Counted from the first letter of the stretch, positions 43,499 through 53,097 are shown. The stretch: DNA of 64,000 bases from an uncultured Opitutales bacterium (GCA_944389175.1 CALXLK010000010.1:25270-89269), one strand, 5' to 3'. Numbers and translations are program-made. The notes: a model not told the origin generated them from the letters alone.

Positions 43499-45316
43499 CT
43501 ATGCCTTTATTTGCGCTAAAATCTCGTTTAGGCGCTTCGACATTTCCGTCGTGTTTTCAAGCAGCCCCGCGCTTAGAAGTGCGTTGTCGAATATCTGTTC
43601 GAGCACCAATTTAGCAAGTTCCGGCGACGACTCCTTCAGCGCGGCCAGATTCTTTATCACGGGGCTTTTTGTATTTATTTCGAAATCCACTACGGGCTTG
43701 GGCAGGGGAGAATCGTTCATGGCCTTTAGCATCGCCCTCATCTGCGGAGAAATCGAATCGGCGTTGAGAACAGCCGCAGGGCTGTCGACCAAGCGCCCTT
43801 TCGTGAGGACTTCCTTTACCTCGTCGCCGAGAGTCTGTTTGACCCAGTCCTTTAGTTCCTTCACCTTGTCCTCAGGCATAGGGTTCGGGTCGGACTTTTC
43901 GGGGATATCCTCAAGCTTTATTTCGGCGCTGTCTATGTTTTCGAACCTCTTGCCATCGTACTCGCCGATGTTGCCTATCATGAAGGTGTCTATGGGCTCG
44001 AATAGGTACAGAACCTCTATCCCGCGCGCTTTGAAGGCCTCTATGTAGGGCGCCGATTCTATCGCGTTTCTGTCGGGCCCGAAGGCGCAGTATATTGATT
44101 TTTGGTCGGGCTTGATTCTGCCGATGTAATCCCCCAGGCTTACGTATTGACCCTTCTGGAAAAGGCTCGACTCGAAGCGCAGCAGCTTAGCGAGCTCGCC
44201 CTTGTTTTCGAAGTCTATCGAAGCGCCTTCCTTTATGAATTTGCCGAACTTTTTGAAGAATTCGTCGTATTTTTTCGGGTCGTTTTTCAGCGTTTCGGCT
44301 AGATGTTTTATGAACTTCTTTTGCACGAGGCGCCCTATCTTTGCGGTCAGGCCGCTATCCTGCATGCTTTCGCGGGATATGTTAAGCGGAATGTCGGAAC
44401 TGTCCACCACTCCCTTGACAAAACGCATCCATTCCGGAAAGAAGTTCTTCGGCTCGGGGTCTATTAGCACCTTCTTGCAGTACAGGCTCACCTGGCACTG
44501 GCATTTGCCCCAGCCCATCGCCTCGGGGTTTTCCGCGGGTATGTATATTAGCGCGCTCATTTCAAGCGGCGCGTCCGACTTAAAGTGGAGATAATCCGTC
44601 GGCGCGGCGTACGAGCCGGTAAAATACTTGTAGAAATCCTCATACTGCTCCTTAGTCAGCTCCGATTTCGATTTCAGCCAAATGGCCTGTTTTGCCTGTA
44701 GCTTCTCGCCGTCGATAATGACGGGGAAGTCGACAAAGGCGCTGTATTTTTCGACAATGGCCTTGACGGGCTCTTTGGAGGCGAATTCCTTGTAGTCGCC
44801 CTTGAGCTTTACTACTATTTTTGTGCCGCGCTCGGGTTTGTCGCAATCCTCGATGGTGAAGTCTTCCGATCCGTCGCAGGACCAGTGTTGGGCGTTTGAG
44901 CCGTCCGCCTTAGTGTAGACATCTACCTTTTCGGCCACCATAAAGACGCTGTAGAAGCCGACGCCGAACTGGCCTATCAGCCCCTCCGGGAGCTGCCCCT
45001 TGTTCTCCTTCAGGGCATTTACGAAGGCTTTTGAGCCTGAATGGGCGATTGTGCCCAAGTTCTCGAGGAGCTCGTCGGCGCTCATGCCGCAGCCCGAGTC
45101 TTCGATGGTGAAGGTGTTTGCGTCCTTGTCGGTGGTTATTTTTATTTCCAGTTCCGGGGCCTGCTGGCCTGCTGCCAGCGCTGCATAGCGGGCCTTGCTC
45201 GAGGCGTCGGAAGCGTTGGAGACGAGCTCTCTGACGAATATTTCCTTGTCCGTGTAGAGAGAGTTGACGACAATATCCAGTACTTGTTTTACTTCAGCTT
45301 TAAATTTGTAGTCCAT
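43499..45316 (-). CDS. htpG: Molecular chaperone HtpG (Hsp90)
   Basis: 605 residues. GHKL ATPase domain: ELVSNASDA, DSGCGMSADEL and IGQFGVGFYSVFMVA with intact ATP-binding residues; middle domain with SDIPLNISRESMQ and the conserved Arg, then the dimerisation domain. Length matches bacterial HtpG. ATG 45316 has no strong Shine-Dalgarno. An inverted repeat (CACTTTTT/AAAAAGTG at 45352-45372) sits in the 5' leader and may serve heat regulation. Confidence 0.95.
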   Translation of the reverse strand: MDYKFKAEVKQVLDIVVNSLYTDKEIFVRELVSNASDASSKARYAALAAGQQAPELEIKITTDKDANTFTIEDSGCGMSADELLENLGTIAHSGSKAFVNALKENKGQLPEGLIGQFGVGFYSVFMVAEKVDVYTKADGSNAQHWSCDGSEDFTIEDCDKPERGTKIVVKLKGDYKEFASKEPVKAIVEKYSAFVDFPVIIDGEKLQAKQAIWLKSKSELTKEQYEDFYKYFTGSYAAPTDYLHFKSDAPLEMSALIYIPAENPEAMGWGKCQCQVSLYCKKVLIDPEPKNFFPEWMRFVKGVVDSSDIPLNISRESMQDSGLTAKIGRLVQKKFIKHLAETLKNDPKKYDEFFKKFGKFIKEGASIDFENKGELAKLLRFESSLFQKGQYVSLGDYIGRIKPDQKSIYCAFGPDRNAIESAPYIEAFKARGIEVLYLFEPIDTFMIGNIGEYDGKRFENIDSAEIKLEDIPEKSDPNPMPEDKVKELKDWVKQTLGDEVKEVLTKGRLVDSPAAVLNADSISPQMRAMLKAMNDSPLPKPVVDFEINTKSPVIKNLAALKESSPELAKLVLEQIFDNALLSAGLLENTTEMSKRLNEILAQIKA

Positions 45317-45488
45317 AGTTGATATTTACTTTGTACGTTGAAATTCTTAGACACTTTTTTTAGCAAAAAGTGCGCCTGTTTTTTACTTCGGCTGCAGGGC
45401 AAAGTACAGCCATTTTTGCCGTCTTTTTTGTTCTACTCCAAAAAAAACTTGATTTCACCCCGCGGAACGTCCACTGTTATTGGCGCGC

Positions 45489-46037
45489 ATGGCAACCGGA
45501 ATAAGAATGGAAGACGACGATCCCGGGGCTTTTTCCACAAAGCTCTTTGCCCTGTTTTTTCTCATATCGGTTCTTACTCTCATATATTTTAACACTATTT
45601 CCACCGAGGAGCTAAAGCTAGTCTCCGCCCAATTCCCGGATTTTAGCGAGCAGAAGAAGCGCGCAATTGTATCAAGCTACAGGATATCGGTTTCCGTCGT
45701 GTTGTTTTTTATCGACGTAATCATCGTTGGCCCATTCGCCTATCTTAGCTATTTCGGGCAGCATATAAAGCCAAAGCGCAACAATGTGCTGGTGAAAAAC
45801 CTTACGATATTTGACTTGGGCATAATGCTGGCTCTCGTCTTTACCCTGGCTTTTGCCTCGGCGCATATTCTCATTATAGACTGCGTCTCCCCCATAAGGC
45901 TCACAAAAGGCGAGTTTAACACCATAATAGGCTTTAACATAGCCATATTCATACTTTGGTGGATTATAGCCCTTATGAAAATCTACTCGTATTCTTCGGA
46001 ACAGCGCAGAGAGCTTTCTAAATACGCAATTTATTGA
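45489..46037 (+). CDS. Four-helix membrane protein, unknown
   Basis: 182 residues. Four hydrophobic helices (LFALFFLISVLTLIYF; VVLFFIDVIIVGPFAYLSYF; LGIMLALVFTLAFASAHILI; IIGFNIAIFILWWIIALM). No motif recognised. Start uncertain: 45489, or 45507 where GGA lies about 6 nt upstream. A perfect ACCGGG-TTG-CCCGGT hairpin follows at 46064-46078. Confidence 0.65.
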   Translation: MATGIRMEDDDPGAFSTKLFALFFLISVLTLIYFNTISTEELKLVSAQFPDFSEQKKRAIVSSYRISVSVVLFFIDVIIVGPFAYLSYFGQHIKPKRNNVLVKNLTIFDLGIMLALVFTLAFASAHILIIDCVSPIRLTKGEFNTIIGFNIAIFILWWIIALMKIYSYSSEQRRELSKYAIY

Positions 46038-46201
46038 TTTTAAATATAAATGCGCTTGAGAATACCGGGTTGCCCGGTGTCGCTTTGGCCGCCTTGCGTT
46101 TTTTTTTATTTATGCTTGAAAAGATGCTACATAATGTCGATACTCTCGGGGATTGCGCGTAAGCGGAAGTGCGCCTGCGCGTTTTTGCATGTTTTTTAGC
46201 G

Positions 46202-46723
46202 ATGAGTGTAAAAGAATTTTTTATTCAGAAATGGCGGTTCTTGTACGACAAAATCGTCCTTGAAAAGGCTTCCCCGGAGTACATTGCCCGGGGGTGGTCG
46301 ATAGGCATGTTTTACGGTTGCCTTATACCTTTCGGGTTTCAGCTGCTTCTTTCAATACCTACTTCGTTTATTCTAAAGGGCAGCAAAACCGGCGCGATTG
46401 TAGGCACGTTTATAACAAACCATTTTACAGTGTTTGTCATATACCCCGTGCAGTGCTATATAGGCGCAATACTGACGGGCAGGACTATACCGTATTCCGA
46501 GCTTAAGCAGGCTATGGCAATGGTCATAGAACAAAACAGCTTTTCGGCATTGGCCTCGCTGGGAATGGATATTGTAATAGGATTTTTTGTCGGCGGAATT
46601 TTGTTTGCTGCAATTATGACGCCCCTGACGTATTTTGCCGTTCTTTATATTGCGCGAAAGCGCGGTGCGGCGGCTTCCAAGAAAGCGGCATCTCTTTCGC
46701 AACAGACGGACTCAAAAAAATAA
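46202..46723 (+). CDS. DUF2062 membrane protein
   Basis: 173 residues. The family pattern ASPEYIARGWSIGMFYGCLIPFGFQ is followed by helices, with GTFITNHFTVFVIYP in the second and third. DUF2062 proteins are two- to four-helix inner-membrane proteins of unknown role. C-terminus is Lys/Ser/Gln-rich. ATG 46202 fits the usual N-terminus better than an upstream start. Confidence 0.8.
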   Translation: MSVKEFFIQKWRFLYDKIVLEKASPEYIARGWSIGMFYGCLIPFGFQLLLSIPTSFILKGSKTGAIVGTFITNHFTVFVIYPVQCYIGAILTGRTIPYSELKQAMAMVIEQNSFSALASLGMDIVIGFFVGGILFAAIMTPLTYFAVLYIARKRGAAASKKAASLSQQTDSKK

Positions 46724-47066
46724 TTTAACTTTTTGACTTGCGGGAGCGCGATAGGATGGCGGGGCCTTATTGCTTTTAGCGCGCAGGTGCCGCTTTTGTA
46801 TGCGCCCTTTTCTCCGCGCGCGCCATTTGCTTGTGCCACGTGCTGTGCGCTTGAAAATGTCTTTTTGCGCCCTCCGGCTTGGCGCCATTTTGGAAAGTCG
46901 GGCAATGAGACCGGGTGGGGAATGTTTTGCGACCGCTTATTGCCGCCTATTTATTTGCGTCTGCGTGATTGCGGGCGTTATGGGCTTGACTAAGGCGGAA
47001 TAACTTTAGATATTTGTGGCGCTTCGCGGTTATTTTTAGCGGCGCTATTTTACTAATTAACAACAT
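46724..47066. other. Intergenic with a promoter for the mutarotase-like gene
   Basis: 343 nt, no gene. TTGACT (46986) and GATATT (47009) are 17 nt apart, about 50 nt before ATG 47067. The remainder is unremarkable. Confidence 0.45.
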
Positions 47067-48056
47067 ATGAATATGAAAAATACAACGGCTTTGCTATGCG
47101 CGGTGCTATCTGCTTCCTGCGCTGGTTCACATTCCACGGTCTCGCGCGGTTTCCCGCAGGCGACGATATCAAATTCCGAAATAGAGGCGATAGTGGGCAC
47201 CGGAACGGGGAGGCCCGATAATTTCTATCGCGGGCAGCGCTTCGATTGGTCGGGCGTAATCTATTCGTTGAAGTACAAAAACCACGAGTATTTCGGCGAG
47301 TGGTTCAACAACTTTGACCCTTATTTTCACGATACGATTTGCGGGCCTGTGGAGGAGTTTTCCCAGATAGGCTACGAAGATGCAAAGCCCGGCCAGACAT
47401 TCCTTAAGATAGGAGTCGGCCTCTTGAGAAAAAAGGACGACAGCCAGTACACGTTCCGCGTTCCCTACGAGATTGTCGACGGCGGGAAATGGACTTGCAA
47501 GGCCGACGAGAATTCCGTCGAGTACAACCAGAAGCTCAACAGCCACATAGCCTCGTACGACTATACTAAAATTATTGAGCTTGTGCCCGGCAAGCCCGTT
47601 ATGAAGATACGCCATATTCTTAAGAACACCGGCGATAAGCCTATAGAATGCACGGTGTACTGCCATAATTTCTTCATGCTTGACGGGGAGAGGTCCTCTC
47701 CTGCAATTTCGCTTAAATTCGCGTTTGAGCCGAAAAATCCCGAGCTTAAGCGCGACGAGAACAACCTCACTTCGCTCAACGGCAACACCCTTAATTTCAT
47801 ACGCGATTCCGTGCCCGAGGACAACATTCTCTATCGAGGCTTCTGCGGCTTCGACAAGGTCGAAAATTACGACTTTGTCCTAAAAAATTCCAAGACGGGC
47901 GCCGCGGTGCGAATCACCAGCGACAGGCCCCTTCTTAAGGCGACCTTCTGGGCCTGCCACAAAACCTACTGCATAGAGCCTTTCACCAAGATTTCCATCC
48001 CCGCCGGGAAGGAATTTTCCTGGACGAACACCTACGAGTTTTTCGAACAAAAGTAG
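47067..48056 (+). CDS. Lipoprotein with aldose-epimerase-like fold
   Basis: 329 residues. Lipobox VLSASC gives a lipidated N-terminus. The mature protein is all-beta with YSLKYKNHEYFGEWF, MKIRHILKNTGDKP and CTVYCHNFFMLDGE, the layout of galactose-mutarotase-like proteins; the usual catalytic His/Glu pair cannot be assigned firmly. C-terminus IPAGKEFSWTNTYEFF matches the family closing strand. Probably binds or epimerises sugar at the envelope. Terminator at 48088. Confidence 0.7.
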   Translation: MNMKNTTALLCAVLSASCAGSHSTVSRGFPQATISNSEIEAIVGTGTGRPDNFYRGQRFDWSGVIYSLKYKNHEYFGEWFNNFDPYFHDTICGPVEEFSQIGYEDAKPGQTFLKIGVGLLRKKDDSQYTFRVPYEIVDGGKWTCKADENSVEYNQKLNSHIASYDYTKIIELVPGKPVMKIRHILKNTGDKPIECTVYCHNFFMLDGERSSPAISLKFAFEPKNPELKRDENNLTSLNGNTLNFIRDSVPEDNILYRGFCGFDKVENYDFVLKNSKTGAAVRITSDRPLLKATFWACHKTYCIEPFTKISIPAGKEFSWTNTYEFFEQK

Positions 48057-48087
48057 CTTCTAAAGGGACGCTCACCATATTTGCCAT

Positions 48088-48117
48088 GCGCCCGAATTAT
48101 TCTGGGCGCTTTTTTTT
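48088..48117 (+). terminator. Terminator after the mutarotase-like lipoprotein
   Basis: GCGCCC-GAATTATTCT-GGGCGC followed by eight T. Confidence 0.88.
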
Positions 48118-48119
48118 GA

Positions 48120-48833
48120 ATGAATTACATGGAATCAACCGTTTGTAAAATGGCGATTCTAATTGCCTGTCTTTGCGCGCTTGTTGTCGGGTGCGCGCCC
48201 GTTTCGGGGGGCAATTCGTCGGAAATTAAAATCTGCCGTCAGATTTATAAATTTGACGACTCTAGGGCGTGCGCGGCAAAGGCAAACGAGGCGATATGCC
48301 GCGATTTCCTCAGCCATCTTTTAGAATTTGAGCGCCAGGCCAACGCCTACAAGGCCGACGCCGCCCTGCCTGCGCGGGAGCTCGTTTTTTGCGCCCGCAG
48401 CAGGATTTTCTTCGACGGGCAAAAGTTCTTTTCCTGCCGCAATATCTACGACACTTATTTGGGCGGAGCGCACGGGCATGAAGAATCGACGTGCTTTAAC
48501 TTCGTTTTCGGCGAGGGCGGGGCTGTTAAAAACTTAGGGCTTTTCGACGTTTTTGATTTCTCGAAAAGGGAAGGGCTTTCCGCCTTGATAGCCGGCGAGC
48601 TGGTTGGCCGCTATAAAGGCGGCCTTTTGGTCGATTTGGGCGCGCCTGGGGCTTCCGACTACATCTTAAACTCCATTGCCGGTTTTGCCATTTCAAGGGA
48701 TAAGGTGTGGATATTTTTTAGAAAATACAGCGTCGCCTGCGGAGCTTGCGCGCAGGCCCCCATTTCTCTCGATATGCAGAGCGCAAGGAAGTTCTTTATC
48801 GATAGCGCGCATATCGAGGCCTTATTGCGGTAA
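48120..48833 (+). CDS. DUF3298/DUF4163-type lipoprotein
   Basis: 237 residues. Lipobox LVVGC in the N-terminal segment. Mature part has the paired-domain signature YDTYLGGAHGHEES (DUF4163-like) and FRKYSVACGACAQAPISLD (DUF3298), as in RsiV and PdaC relatives. Those bind or sense cell-wall material or lysozyme. Five cysteines in the mature protein may form disulfides. Begins 2 nt after the preceding T-run. Confidence 0.75.
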   Translation: MNYMESTVCKMAILIACLCALVVGCAPVSGGNSSEIKICRQIYKFDDSRACAAKANEAICRDFLSHLLEFERQANAYKADAALPARELVFCARSRIFFDGQKFFSCRNIYDTYLGGAHGHEESTCFNFVFGEGGAVKNLGLFDVFDFSKREGLSALIAGELVGRYKGGLLVDLGAPGASDYILNSIAGFAISRDKVWIFFRKYSVACGACAQAPISLDMQSARKFFIDSAHIEALLR

Positions 48834-48914
48834 ATTAAAAATCAAAATGCGCAGCCTTTAAAAATACTTGAAAATTTCCTTGGCGAGGGGAGAATCGCGG
48901 AAAATTTTACATAT

Positions 48915-49472
48915 ATGGGAAACCCTACGGATTTAAGAAAAGGAAGCGTAATAATGCTCAACGGCAAGCCCCACGTTGTAATGAGCGTAATGCACCGCAC
49001 GCCGGGACGCAGGCTGGGCTTCGTGCAGACGGTAGCCAGAAACCTCGAAAACAACATGTCTACGGCCATAAAATTTAAGTCGACCGACAACGTCGACTTT
49101 TGCCAGACTACCATGTGCAATCTCGAGTTTTCCTACATCGACGGTTCCGATTACCATTTTATAAATCCCACAACCTTCGACGACGTCGCAATTCCGGCAA
49201 GCGTAATCGGCGACGACGCGCGCTGGCTTGTCGAGGGCGTGCAGTACACCGTATTGAACGTCGACGGGCAGCCAGTTTCGGTGCAGATGCCCCTTAGTAT
49301 AGACCTCAAAGTCGTGGAGGCTTCCGACGGCCTCAAGGGCGATTCCGCCACGTCGGCTACAAAGCCGGTAAAGCTTGAAAACGGCCTCGTCGTGAATGTC
49401 CCGCTTTTTATTAAAAAGGCTGACGTGGTCAAAATACGGACGGAAGACGCCTCTTATGTAAGCCGCGCGTAG
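48915..49472 (+). CDS. efp: Elongation factor P
   Basis: 185 residues. Relieves ribosome stalling at polyproline. KOW-like domain I, then OB domains II-III; C-terminus GLVVNVPLFIKKADVVKIRTEDASYVSR is typical. Loop at residues 30-35 reads PGRRLG, with Arg32 at the position that is Lys34 in E. coli (PGKGQA). The modification enzymes (EpmA, EarP) are not here, so whether Arg32 is modified cannot be told. Confidence 0.95.
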   Translation: MGNPTDLRKGSVIMLNGKPHVVMSVMHRTPGRRLGFVQTVARNLENNMSTAIKFKSTDNVDFCQTTMCNLEFSYIDGSDYHFINPTTFDDVAIPASVIGDDARWLVEGVQYTVLNVDGQPVSVQMPLSIDLKVVEASDGLKGDSATSATKPVKLENGLVVNVPLFIKKADVVKIRTEDASYVSRA

Positions 49473-49755
49473 GCAGGACTTTCAAGGCCTTTCTTTCCCG
49501 TCGTTTTTTTTCGCGTTTTTTTGCGGAGGAAATTTTCGGGTTGCCGAATCGCCCGCACGGCCTGTTTTGTCGGCGGGCGGCTGTTTTGTTTGCTGTGTTT
49601 GTCGGGCGTGTGCTGTTTTCTTTTTGAGACGCCGCGCACAAAAGCGGGCTTTTTCGTCTTTTCAATTTGACGAAAGATTATGGCGCCCATTTTACGCGGT
49701 TAAAACTTGTTTTGATGGGGCGGGTGCGGCGGCGCTCCTATTCGATTTCTTAGAC

Positions 49756-50475
49756 CTATTTTTCGGAAAGTTTTTTTAGCGAGTTTACGCGCTGTATCTC
49801 GTCTGTTAGGGCCGCTCTTACGGGGTTGTCGGCCTCGGCCTCGGATAGCATTTTTTCAAGCTCCTTCAATGCGGCGTCGAATTTGCCGTTTTTTGCCGCA
49901 AGAGAGGCGTATATTCTGCGCGAATAGAACTCGTCGGATAGCGTTTTTGCCTTTGCAAAGACTTTTTCGGCCTCGGCAAATTTTTCCACAGATATTAGAA
50001 TCTGCCCTTTTGCAATGAGCATTTGCAAATTGTCGGGGTTTAATTTTAGGCCGCGGTCGAGCAGGGCAATGGCGACAAGGGCCTGCTTGCGCCTGAAGAG
50101 CTTCAGCGAGGCTTCGTCGCGCTCGGCTTTCGGCAGGCGCGCAAGGAACCAGTGGGGCATGTCCTGGGCTATCATTCTGGCCCCTTGAGTCCAGAATGTG
50201 GCCATTTGGGGGTCGAGCGAGCAGGCCAGGTCGATCGAGGCCGAACATTCGGCGGAATCCTTCTTTTCCCACGCGCAGTAGGCTCGAATCCAGATAAAAT
50301 CAGCTATCACGCTTTTATACCCGCCTAAAATTGCCAGCATCGACGCGCCCCCCACGGGCGCCGATGCAATTTCCCGAAGTTCCGCGGGATCTGATATGCG
50401 CTTAAACGGCGCCGATAGCGCACCGGCGATGGATAGCGCGGCAATGACTGCCAGAACTCGAGTTGCCATATTCAT
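49756..50475 (-). CDS. Exported TPR protein of the ABC operon
   Basis: 239 residues. Signal-like N-terminus (LAVIAALSIAGALSAP) and TPR-like helices with LDRGLKLNPDNLQMLIAKGQILIS and EKFAEAEKVFAKAKTL. Immediately downstream of the permease stop (adjacent bases), so co-transcribed. May be a partner of the transporter at the periplasmic face. Family not otherwise recognised. Confidence 0.75.
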   Translation of the reverse strand: MNMATRVLAVIAALSIAGALSAPFKRISDPAELREIASAPVGGASMLAILGGYKSVIADFIWIRAYCAWEKKDSAECSASIDLACSLDPQMATFWTQGARMIAQDMPHWFLARLPKAERDEASLKLFRRKQALVAIALLDRGLKLNPDNLQMLIAKGQILISVEKFAEAEKVFAKAKTLSDEFYSRRIYASLAAKNGKFDAALKELEKMLSEAEADNPVRAALTDEIQRVNSLKKLSEK

Positions 50476-51246
50476 TTAAAAGTCTCTTCGGCTGTAGAAC
50501 CACGCCGCCAGAGCCAGAGCGCAGACTATGTAAACTGCCGAATATGCCCCCATGTTTAGCAGCATCTTAAAATCTATCGGCGCGAAAGCCATTATGCGGC
50601 TCGATTCGAGGTATCGGAAATCGGGCAGGGCGTACGAGGTAATCTTTGCCGCCCAGCTCGACCCTCCCATCCCGGTTAGCGCCTCCGAAAGCACGGCGCA
50701 AAAGATGCACAAAAAAGACACCGACACCGCGAAAAGAAACGAGCGCGAAAGCGAGCATACCGCAACCGACATCGCCACGCACATGCAGAGCTTAAGCCAC
50801 TGGACAAAACAGTACGCGAACACGCCAGCATAATTGACATAGGCCGGGTTCCCGTCGGGCATGTCGGCTTTGGAAATAATTAGCGAGGCGCAGGCGGCCG
50901 CGAATATGGCAAGGGCGAATATGGCAAGAGCCATGCAAACTCCGAGAGCCTTCCCAAATGCGAAATCCGCCGCGTTTACCGACTTAGACAGCAGCGTAAT
51001 CACCGTTTTATTTTCCGATTCGGCGGCCAGAATTGAACACGAGGCCGATATTGCAATGACTATCCCAAAAAAGTTCATGGCTCCCGAGGCGAAGTCGAAG
51101 ACGAACTTTAACTGGTCGTGCCCGAGGTCGAGCCTCAGGAAGTATTTTGAGGCCGCAGTGAGCGCCAGCGCCACAATTGCTGCCAAAAGCGCAAAGCGCT
51201 GGCGTATCGTTTCCCTGAATGTATTTGCGGCAATGAGCCAAATCAT
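50476..51246 (-). CDS. ABC-2 type transporter permease
   Basis: 256 residues with six hydrophobic segments and an N-terminal MIWLIAANTFRETIRQRFALL, the opening typical of ABC-2 exporters (NosY/gliding-type). It pairs with the ATPase at 51243, which it overlaps by ATGA. Substrate unknown. Confidence 0.88.
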   Translation of the reverse strand: MIWLIAANTFRETIRQRFALLAAIVALALTAASKYFLRLDLGHDQLKFVFDFASGAMNFFGIVIAISASCSILAAESENKTVITLLSKSVNAADFAFGKALGVCMALAIFALAIFAAACASLIISKADMPDGNPAYVNYAGVFAYCFVQWLKLCMCVAMSVAVCSLSRSFLFAVSVSFLCIFCAVLSEALTGMGGSSWAAKITSYALPDFRYLESSRIMAFAPIDFKMLLNMGAYSAVYIVCALALAAWFYSRRDF

Positions 51247-52076
51247 TTTACTAGCCTCCTGAAAAATTCCGAAAGCGGCATTTTCGCCGGCTGCTTTGAT
51301 ATTGTCTTTACGCCGATGGCGCAGGCGGCCGACTCTATACGGGCGATGTCATCGGCTGCGTCGGTCTCGAATCTCATATCGGTCTGCCCGCTTTTTTTGA
51401 GCAGTTCGTCGAGCTTGCCGCACGCGGCAATTTTGCCCTTTGAGAGAATGACGACCCTGTCGCACAGCCGCTGCACTTCCTCCGACGAGTGCGAGCATAT
51501 CAGTATCGATTTCCCCCGGCTTTTTAGCCTAAGTATAATATCGGCCATGTCCGCCGTGCCCGCCGGGTCGAGCCCCGAGGCCGGTTCGTCGAGAATTAGT
51601 ATCTGCGGGTCATGCACAATGGCCTGCGCCAACCCCGCGCGCTGGACCATGCCCTTGGAATACAGCGCCAGCTCCCTGTCGGCGGCATCCGCCAATCCGA
51701 CTATTTCAAGGGCTTTTTCCGTCGCGTCCCTGGCGTCTTTTGCCTTCATTCCGGAGAGCCTGGCGTAGAAATTTACAAGTTCAAACCCGGTCAAAAATTT
51801 GTAAAAGTATGGAGATTCCGGGAGATATCCTATTTTGCGTTTGAGCTGTTTTGAAAGCTTTTGCCCGCATATCAGCGCGTGCCCTATGCTCGGCTTAACC
51901 GCGCCCACGAGTATTTTTATCGTGGTGCTTTTGCCTGCGCCGTTTGCGCCCAAAAGGCCGAGTATTTCGTTTTGGTTTAGGCAAAACGATACGCCGTCGA
52001 GAGCCTTCATCAGCATTCCGCGCTTGCCGATGCCGTAGTACTTTGTCAGGTTCTTTACTTCTATGGGGACGGCCAT
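51243..52076 (-). CDS. ABC transporter ATP-binding protein
   Basis: 277 residues. Walker A GANGAGKST (43-51), Q-loop GYLPESPYFY, signature YSKGMVQRAG, Walker B ILILDEP with ASGLDP, H-loop CSHSSEEV. Belongs to the ABC-2 exporter class. It heads the operon that continues with the permease and TPR protein. It starts 3 nt after the acylphosphatase stop. Confidence 0.95.
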   Translation of the reverse strand: MAVPIEVKNLTKYYGIGKRGMLMKALDGVSFCLNQNEILGLLGANGAGKSTTIKILVGAVKPSIGHALICGQKLSKQLKRKIGYLPESPYFYKFLTGFELVNFYARLSGMKAKDARDATEKALEIVGLADAADRELALYSKGMVQRAGLAQAIVHDPQILILDEPASGLDPAGTADMADIILRLKSRGKSILICSHSSEEVQRLCDRVVILSKGKIAACGKLDELLKKSGQTDMRFETDAADDIARIESAACAIGVKTISKQPAKMPLSEFFRRLVK

Positions 52077-52079
52077 GTT

Positions 52080-52355
52080 TTATAGTTTTATGTTAAAGCC
52101 CTTATATGTTTCTTCGGTAAAATCGGCTTTTTCTTCGTGCCTTTTTATAAAACAATCCATAACCTTTAAAATTTCGGCGACAAACGCGCGGACTTCCCCT
52201 TCCTGTCCCACAGCGACCAAGTGAACGCGGCCGTCGTCGAGATTTTCTACGTAGCCTGCCACGTCGAAGCCCGTAGCTATGCGCGAAGTCTTAAATCGAA
52301 AACCGACGCCCTGCACGCGCCCCTCAAACCATGCCTCTATGCGAAATTTCTTCAT
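52080..52355 (-). CDS. acyP: Acylphosphatase
   Basis: 91 residues. Catalytic motif FEGRVQGVGFRFKT with Arg in the phosphate-binding loop, and Asn in GYVENLDDGRVHLV. Hydrolyses carboxyl-phosphate bonds. ATG 52355 is chosen (MKKFRIEAW); 52364 would add three residues. It ends 3 nt before the ABC ATPase start and follows the 85-residue protein by about 28 nt. Confidence 0.9.
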   Translation of the reverse strand: MKKFRIEAWFEGRVQGVGFRFKTSRIATGFDVAGYVENLDDGRVHLVAVGQEGEVRAFVAEILKVMDCFIKRHEEKADFTEETYKGFNIKL

Positions 52356-52383
52356 CCGCCACATATTTTCAGTATGCCCGATT

Positions 52384-52641
52384 TTATTCAAGTTTTTTAT
52401 GATGTTTTCCACTTCTCTGGGCAAAATGCAATACGGCAACAAGCCTTGGATTTTTGTTCTTCTTGCGCATGATGTATCGCTCGTTAGAGCTAAAGCTGTG
52501 GTATATTAGTTCGTTATATTCGCCCCGGGAGACCTTTTTGTGTTTTTTTGCTACTTTTTTTTTTAGATTTTCCCCTAAACGTCGAACGAAAGAGGAGCCC
52601 ATATTTTTTACCTCTCCGCCCATCCGCTTAAACACCGCCAT
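52384..52641 (-). CDS. Small basic protein, unknown
   Basis: 85 residues, very Lys/Arg-rich (GENLKKKVAKKHKKVSRGEY; YIMRKKNKNPRL) with few acidic residues. AAGGAG lies 8 nt before ATG 52641, the best ribosome-binding site in the neighbourhood, which supports a real gene. Composition suggests RNA or ribosome binding. Upstream of acylphosphatase in the same direction. Confidence 0.65.
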   Translation of the reverse strand: MAVFKRMGGEVKNMGSSFVRRLGENLKKKVAKKHKKVSRGEYNELIYHSFSSNERYIMRKKNKNPRLVAVLHFAQRSGKHHKKLE

Positions 52642-53053
52642 CGTTCTCTCTCCTTACCACCGCTTTCAAGCATTAAAAAAAATTTTTATATAATATGCCG
52701 CGGGTTATTTTTTGTGGGGGGATATTGTTTTGCATGGTTTTTTGGAAGCGTTGCGGTCGGGGGGGGATAAAATTTTTGGCGCCGCGCGGCCGTAGTGTGC
52801 GGCGGTCGGATCTTGGGCAAACAAAGCGCCGCAAACACCGAAATCGAGGTTGCGGGGAGATTGGAAGATAAAGATGAGTTAGAACCTACCCTGAAATGCC
52901 GATGATTTCCCCTATTTTTCTTATAGCGGAGAGTCAACAAACGCGTCGAAAAACCGATGGTTTTTCTCGGCTTTTATTTTTATAAATCTTGGGCAAAAAG
53001 CGCCACGGAATAAAAAAATTCTGTCTTGGGCAATGGCGGTAAAAATCAAAAAA
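52642..53053. other. Intergenic, nothing recognised
   Basis: G-runs and A/T-runs mixed, no codon structure. Promoters for the small protein (-) probably lie at its left edge. Confidence 0.35.
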
Positions 53054-53097
53054 GCGCCCCGAATGGGACGCCTTAAAAGCCGCTTTTTTTTGCGGCG
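53054..53097 (-). terminator. Terminator region of the ferredoxin gene
   Basis: Two hairpins in series on the minus strand: GCCGC-A8-GCGGC followed by TTTT, then GCGTCCC-ATTC-GGGGCGC followed by six T. They begin about 20 nt after the ferredoxin stop. Confidence 0.7.
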
